Part shown: positions 60,481 to 64,000 of the stretch, piece by piece | Numbering within the stretch: the first letter of the stretch is position 1 | How the letters are laid out: every line of letters starts with the position of its first letter | From: Microbacterium sp. | Lineage (GTDB): Bacteria; Actinomycetota; Actinomycetes; Actinomycetales; Microbacteriaceae | Reading direction: 5' to 3' | Assembly (NCBI RefSeq): GCF_017305435.1 | Contig: NZ_JAFKIP010000005.1 | Span: 62,001 to 126,000, forward strand | DNA length: 64,000 bases | Notes under the pieces: generated by a model | What the model was told of the DNA's origin: nothing | What the model saw: the letters and a program-made list of their open reading frames with translations, nothing else | The model's database searches: none | Made by a program: the position numbers and the translations under genes

Positions 60481-61832
60481 GGGTTTCTCCTTTCTGCGCG
60501 GGCGCGCTCCGCGGCGGCGCGCCCGGCCCATCGTCCGGTGATGTAGGCGGGCGCGAGCCCGCCCGCATAGCCGACGTTGGACAGCCCCCCGACGTCGGCG
60601 CCGGCCGCGTACAGGCCCGGGATCGGTGTGCGGTCGGGGTCGAGCGCTTCGCCGCTCGATGAGATGGGAACGCCCCCGAACGTGAAGGTGATCGACGGCT
60701 GCACCATGAGGGCATGGAAGGGCGCTGTCTGCGGCGCGCGTGCTCCCGGCGAGACCGGTGCGCCGCCGACCCACCCGCCGGCCGCGGTGGTCGCCGCGTA
60801 GTCTGCGACCGTGCGGGCCAACGTCGCGGCATCCACCCCCCACGCGGCCACCTGGTCGATGAGCGCGTCGAGCGTGTCGGCGCTGGCCCAGAGGCCGCCG
60901 GCCGCCTTCGCCGTCTCGAACCGGTCGGTCGCGCCGAGACCGGGGAACGGCTCTTGGCGTGCCTCGGCGAGGTGGACGTGCTCGTCGAAGATGAGCACGC
61001 CGCGGCTCTGCGGCTGGTCGAGCACGACCTGGTTGATGATCTCGTCTCCGAGGGTCTCGTCGACGAAGCGCTCCCCGCGCAGGTTCAGGATGAGCGTCGA
61101 GCCCGAGTAGTACTGGGAGTAGGGCAGGTAGTGCTCCGGTTCGAACTCCGCCAACGGCCAGGGCAGGAGGTGCCCGTAGTATGACGCCATCGCGCTGCTG
61201 CCGCCGACGCCGGCGGCGCGCGCCAGTCGCAGACCGTCGCCCACGTTCCCCGGATGCGAGCGCAGCAGCAGGGCATCGGCGTGGGGCCCCACGTAGCGCG
61301 TCAGCAGCTCGCGGTCGCGCCCGAACCCGCCAGTGGCGAGCACTACGCTCGGTGCCCGGTAGGTGACCGGGCCGCTGGAAGGCGAGGCGACGACCCCGAC
61401 CACGGCACCACCCTCGATGATCAGCTCGCTGACCGGTGCGTTGGCGACGACGATCCCGCCCGCGTCGGTGACGATCTTCCGGCAGGCGGCGAGGATGGCA
61501 TGGATGTCGGTCGAGTAGCCGATGCCGAACGTCATGATTCCGGTCGTGGGGGTGTCCGCCACCCGCGCTCCCGTGGCGCGCACCTCGGCGATCGCCGCGG
61601 GGAAGTCGGCGACCAGCCGCTCGCCGAGGGCGGCGTCGCCGCGTGGGATGCGGCGACGATACGCGTCGAGATCTGGCGCGGTCCAGAGCATCCCCGCCGA
61701 CAGTGCCGCCGAGCCGCCGAAATCGGCTGATTTCTCCAGCACGGCGACGCGGGCGCCGGCGCGGGCGGCAGCCGCCGCGGCGGAAGCCCCGCCGATGCCC
61801 GAGCCGACGACGATGACGTCGAAGGCGTTCAC
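60477..61832 (-). CDS. FAD-dependent oxidoreductase, fumarate reductase/FAD_binding_2 family (second of three)
   Basis: 451 residues from GTG 61832, with GTGA overlaps on both sides. VIVVGSGIGGASAAAAA, GGSAALSAGMLW and GLYAAGADVGGLSNVGY mark the fold. It is shorter than its two neighbours because the capping region is reduced. The sequence is well diverged from both, so this is not a recent tandem duplication. Probably one step of the same pathway or a subunit of a hetero-complex. Confidence 0.83.
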   Translation of the reverse strand: MNAFDVIVVGSGIGGASAAAAAARAGARVAVLEKSADFGGSAALSAGMLWTAPDLDAYRRRIPRGDAALGERLVADFPAAIAEVRATGARVADTPTTGIMTFGIGYSTDIHAILAACRKIVTDAGGIVVANAPVSELIIEGGAVVGVVASPSSGPVTYRAPSVVLATGGFGRDRELLTRYVGPHADALLLRSHPGNVGDGLRLARAAGVGGSSAMASYYGHLLPWPLAEFEPEHYLPYSQYYSGSTLILNLRGERFVDETLGDEIINQVVLDQPQSRGVLIFDEHVHLAEARQEPFPGLGATDRFETAKAAGGLWASADTLDALIDQVAAWGVDAATLARTVADYAATTAAGGWVGGAPVSPGARAPQTAPFHALMVQPSITFTFGGVPISSSGEALDPDRTPIPGLYAAGADVGGLSNVGYAGGLAPAYITGRWAGRAAAERARAERRNP

Positions 61833-63220
61833 GCGACGACCTCGTCGCGCTGCGCCTCGGCGCGGGCCGCCGCCTCGCGCGCCACATGAAGGCCGAAGAT
61901 CGCGCCTTTGCCGAGTGAGGTGCCGGTCATATAGGCCGCGCCGTGGAACCCGCCCGCGACCTCGCCGACCGCGTAGAGCCCGTCGATCACGGCACCTTCG
62001 ACATCGATCACCTGGGCGTCGGTGTTCACCTTCACTCCGCAGTATGTGGTCGTCATGAGCGACTTGGCGGGATAGGCGTAGAACGGCGCGCGCACGATCG
62101 GGCGCAGCGCCCCGACGCCGTTGCACAGGCTCGATCGGCCCTGCTCGTCGGTCTCGTTCGCGGCGATCGCGGCGTTGTAGCGCTCGATGGTGCGCTCGAG
62201 CCGCTCCCCGTCGACGCCGACGAGCGTGGCGAGTTCGGACAGCGTGGCGGCGTGGTGCAGGTGGCCGAGCGCCTCGATGGCATCCATGTCCTTCAGCGGG
62301 ATGCCGGGGTGCGACTTCGCGCGCACGTCGGCGTCGAAGATCTGGATGCCGAGGCCGTCCTCCTCCCTGAGCACCGCCCGCCCGAGCGACTTATAGGACT
62401 GCGACTCGTCGGTGAAGCGCTCGCCGCCGCGGTTGACGATGATCGCGCCCATGTAATAGGCGGTGAGCAGCTCGTGCACGTCTCCTGTGTCGGGATGCGA
62501 GCCATAGGTGCCGCTGACGAACGACATGTCGGCCATGTCGGCCCCGAGCCTCCACGCCAGGCGCAGTCCGTCGCCGGTGTTGCCCTTGCCGCCGAACGGG
62601 ATCGCGGCGAGCTGCTCGGGCGCGAAGATGCGCAGCAGCGCTTCGCCCCGGCTGAAACCGCCGGTGGCCAGCACGACACCGTACCGGGCGCTCACGTCGA
62701 CCTCGCCGGCGGGTGAGAGGAGGCGCGCGCCCGTCACGGCGCCTGTCTCGGCCGTGAGGAGCTGCACGGCACGATGCTCGCGCAGCGTGGTCCCGCCCGC
62801 CTCGGCGAACTGGTGGTGGAGCGTGGCCATCACCTCGACGATCGCCGAGTTGTGACTGCGTTTGGCGGACTGCCCCGAGCTGATCTCGATCTCGCGGAAG
62901 CGCACGCCGTGGGCGATGAGCCAGCGGTATGCGGCCTCTTGGCGGTCGAGGTAGGCATGCAGCAGCGCGGTGTCGTTACGGAACTCGCCGACCTCCTGCA
63001 TGTCCTTCAGAAACAGCTCGGTCGAGTCGTCCTCCCCCTCAGCCCGTTGCTCGTCGGTGCCGCTGAAGGCGAACCAGCCGCCGCTCATCACCGTCGATCC
63101 GCCGAGGGTCGCCGTCTTCTCGGCGAGGATCACGTCGAGACCCGCCTCGGACGCCGCGGTGGCGGCCGTCTGACCGGCGATGCCGCTGCCGAGGACGAGA
63201 AGGTCCGTGGTCAGGGTCAT
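61829..63220 (-). CDS. FAD-dependent oxidoreductase, fumarate reductase/FAD_binding_2 family (first of three)
   Basis: 463 residues from ATG 63220 (overlapping the transporter stop, ATGA). LLVLGSGIAGQTAATAA, GGSTVMSGGWFAFSGT and the C-terminal GLYAVGEVAGGFHGAAYMTG, the last close to true fumarate/urocanate reductase C-termini (GEV.GG.HG). No heme or FMN-binding domain. It begins the set of three coupled flavoproteins after the MHS transporter. Confidence 0.83.
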   Translation of the reverse strand: MTLTTDLLVLGSGIAGQTAATAASEAGLDVILAEKTATLGGSTVMSGGWFAFSGTDEQRAEGEDDSTELFLKDMQEVGEFRNDTALLHAYLDRQEAAYRWLIAHGVRFREIEISSGQSAKRSHNSAIVEVMATLHHQFAEAGGTTLREHRAVQLLTAETGAVTGARLLSPAGEVDVSARYGVVLATGGFSRGEALLRIFAPEQLAAIPFGGKGNTGDGLRLAWRLGADMADMSFVSGTYGSHPDTGDVHELLTAYYMGAIIVNRGGERFTDESQSYKSLGRAVLREEDGLGIQIFDADVRAKSHPGIPLKDMDAIEALGHLHHAATLSELATLVGVDGERLERTIERYNAAIAANETDEQGRSSLCNGVGALRPIVRAPFYAYPAKSLMTTTYCGVKVNTDAQVIDVEGAVIDGLYAVGEVAGGFHGAAYMTGTSLGKGAIFGLHVAREAAARAEAQRDEVVA

Positions 63221-64000
63221 CGCTTCACTCCGAGCTCGTCGAGCGGGGTCTTGTAGGTCTCCCGCGCAGTGGCGACGGCGATCGCCGACAGGACGCAGGC
63301 GACTGTCGTGTAGGCCGCGGCCGGCCACCAGGCGTCGCCGTTGGCGGACGAGATGGCCTGGATGATGACGGGGGAGAAGCCCGTCAGCACAAGGCCGAGC
63401 TGCAGGCCCACGGCCATGCCCGTGACGCGGTAGCGCACGTTGAACATCTCGCTGAAGAACGCTGGGTAGACCGAGTTGGTGGCGGCAAAGCCCACCGCGA
63501 TGCACAGGATCACGCCGACGAAGATCATCGGGATGTTCGCTGCGCCGACTGCCCAGAAGAACAGCCATACCGCTGCCGCGCCGAAGAGGTTCCCCCCGAT
63601 GAGGACGGGCTTGCGGCCGATGCGATCGCTGAGGTGTGCCAGGAGCGGCTGGGTGACGAGGGCGATGACGTAGCCGACGATGACCGCCCACAGCATCGTG
63701 CTCGCGGGGATGTGCACGATGTTGGTCGCGTAGGTGAGGCCGTAGACCGGGACGGTCGTGCTGATCACGACGAGGAAGGCGGCGAAGATGACACGCACGA
63801 CGTCCCACGGCTGCGTGCGGAGCACCTCGGCGAGGGGCACCTTCGCGGTGGTGCCGAGTTCCTTCTCGGTGGTGAACGCCTCCGTGTCGCGCACCGTGCG
63901 ACGGATGATGAGGCCGACGATGAGGATCGCCGCGCTCAGCCAGAACGGCACGCGCCATCCCCACGCGAGCAGCTGCTCCTCAGGCAGGGCGGCGACGCCG
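63217..64000 (-). CDS. MHS-type MFS transporter (C-terminal part, cut by window edge)
   Basis: At least 260 residues, with the N-terminus beyond base 64000. The reading frame is open to the edge; LPEEQLLAWGWRVPFWLSAAI at the edge and GYVIALVTQPLLAHLSDRIGRKP, with a VGFAATNSVYPAFFSEMF segment, are typical of metabolite:H+ symporters (shikimate, dicarboxylate or aromatic acid type). Its stop overlaps the first flavoprotein gene. It probably imports the acidic or aromatic substrate of the operon. Confidence 0.88.
   Translation of the reverse strand, partial: GVAALPEEQLLAWGWRVPFWLSAAILIVGLIIRRTVRDTEAFTTEKELGTTAKVPLAEVLRTQPWDVVRVIFAAFLVVISTTVPVYGLTYATNIVHIPASTMLWAVIVGYVIALVTQPLLAHLSDRIGRKPVLIGGNLFGAAAVWLFFWAVGAANIPMIFVGVILCIAVGFAATNSVYPAFFSEMFNVRYRVTGMAVGLQLGLVLTGFSPVIIQAISSANGDAWWPAAAYTTVACVLSAIAVATARETYKTPLDELGVKR

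Noticed and set aside
57094-60546. A very long open frame (about 1150 codons) on the plus strand
   Set aside because: It lies antisense to the monooxygenase and a flavoprotein gene, both with complete family motifs. Its translation is rich in Arg, Asp and His with no domain pattern. Long antisense frames are common at this G+C content.
1-64000. CRISPR array, rRNA operon, prophage or insertion sequence
   Set aside because: No regularly spaced repeats, no rRNA-like conserved stretch, no transposase, integrase, portal or capsid-type protein were seen on either strand.

Overview
The window comes from a high-GC (roughly 70% G+C by eye) Gram-positive actinobacterium, most likely Microbacteriaceae and probably Microbacterium. 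Supporting signs are actinobacterial versions of dCTP deaminase and CtaG, a DtxR-type iron box, very short intergenic gaps, frequent GTGA/ATGA start-stop overlaps, and many lipoproteins with a C-terminal Gly/Ala-Cys lipobox. I see no rRNA, CRISPR array, intact transposase or integrase. One tRNA (Gly, anticodon CCC) lies at 27181-27251.

Layout. 1-12.9 kb is mostly core-like: the end of a CtaG-type protein, a Pif1/RecD2-like helicase, an iron-regulated heme oxygenase with a DUF2470 partner, a degenerate serine-hydrolase lipoprotein, a drug/metabolite exporter, a LacI-controlled module (divergent aldolase plus Nramp-fold transporter), an alcohol dehydrogenase, and small DUF1992, HD and YciI proteins. 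13.1-26.8 kb is a catabolic block: a ribose-type ABC importer, aldehyde dehydrogenase, GMC oxidoreductase with a small partner, IclR regulator, and two ketosteroid-dehydrogenase-like flavoproteins with an SDR. It ends at the tRNA-Gly, whose 3' end faces the block. 27.4-31.4 kb carries an acyl-CoA synthetase, dcd and a YibE/F membrane protein.

31.4-39.6 kb is a zinc-acquisition region: a Fur-family (Zur-like) regulator, a ZnuABC-type importer, and an AztABCD-type importer with two different AztD-like beta-propeller lipoproteins. Both importers have palindromic Zur-like boxes. Two copies of a 57-bp palindrome follow these modules. 39.7-46.2 kb holds two divergent winged-helix regulators with Gly/His-rich segments, a BCCT carrier, an Atg22-like MFS protein and a DEAD-box RNA helicase.

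46.2-56.9 kb looks like an amino-sugar (N-acetylmuramic acid) utilisation locus: a MurR/RpiR regulator, BadF-type sugar kinase, MurQ etherase, a translationally coupled FAD/Fe-S D-lactate-dehydrogenase-type enzyme, a two-domain GNAT, a PIG-L deacetylase and a sugar ABC importer. Import, phosphorylation, lactyl-ether cleavage and oxidation of the released D-lactate would all be encoded together. 57-64 kb is a second catabolic operon, cut by the window edge: an MHS-type transporter, three consecutive start-stop-overlapping fumarate-reductase-type flavoproteins and a phenol-hydroxylase-type monooxygenase.

A signal running across the whole window is the heptamer GGATGCC (reverse complement GGCATCC). 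It occurs about once per 450-600 bases in core-like parts, far above chance, and is nearly absent from parts of the catabolic blocks.
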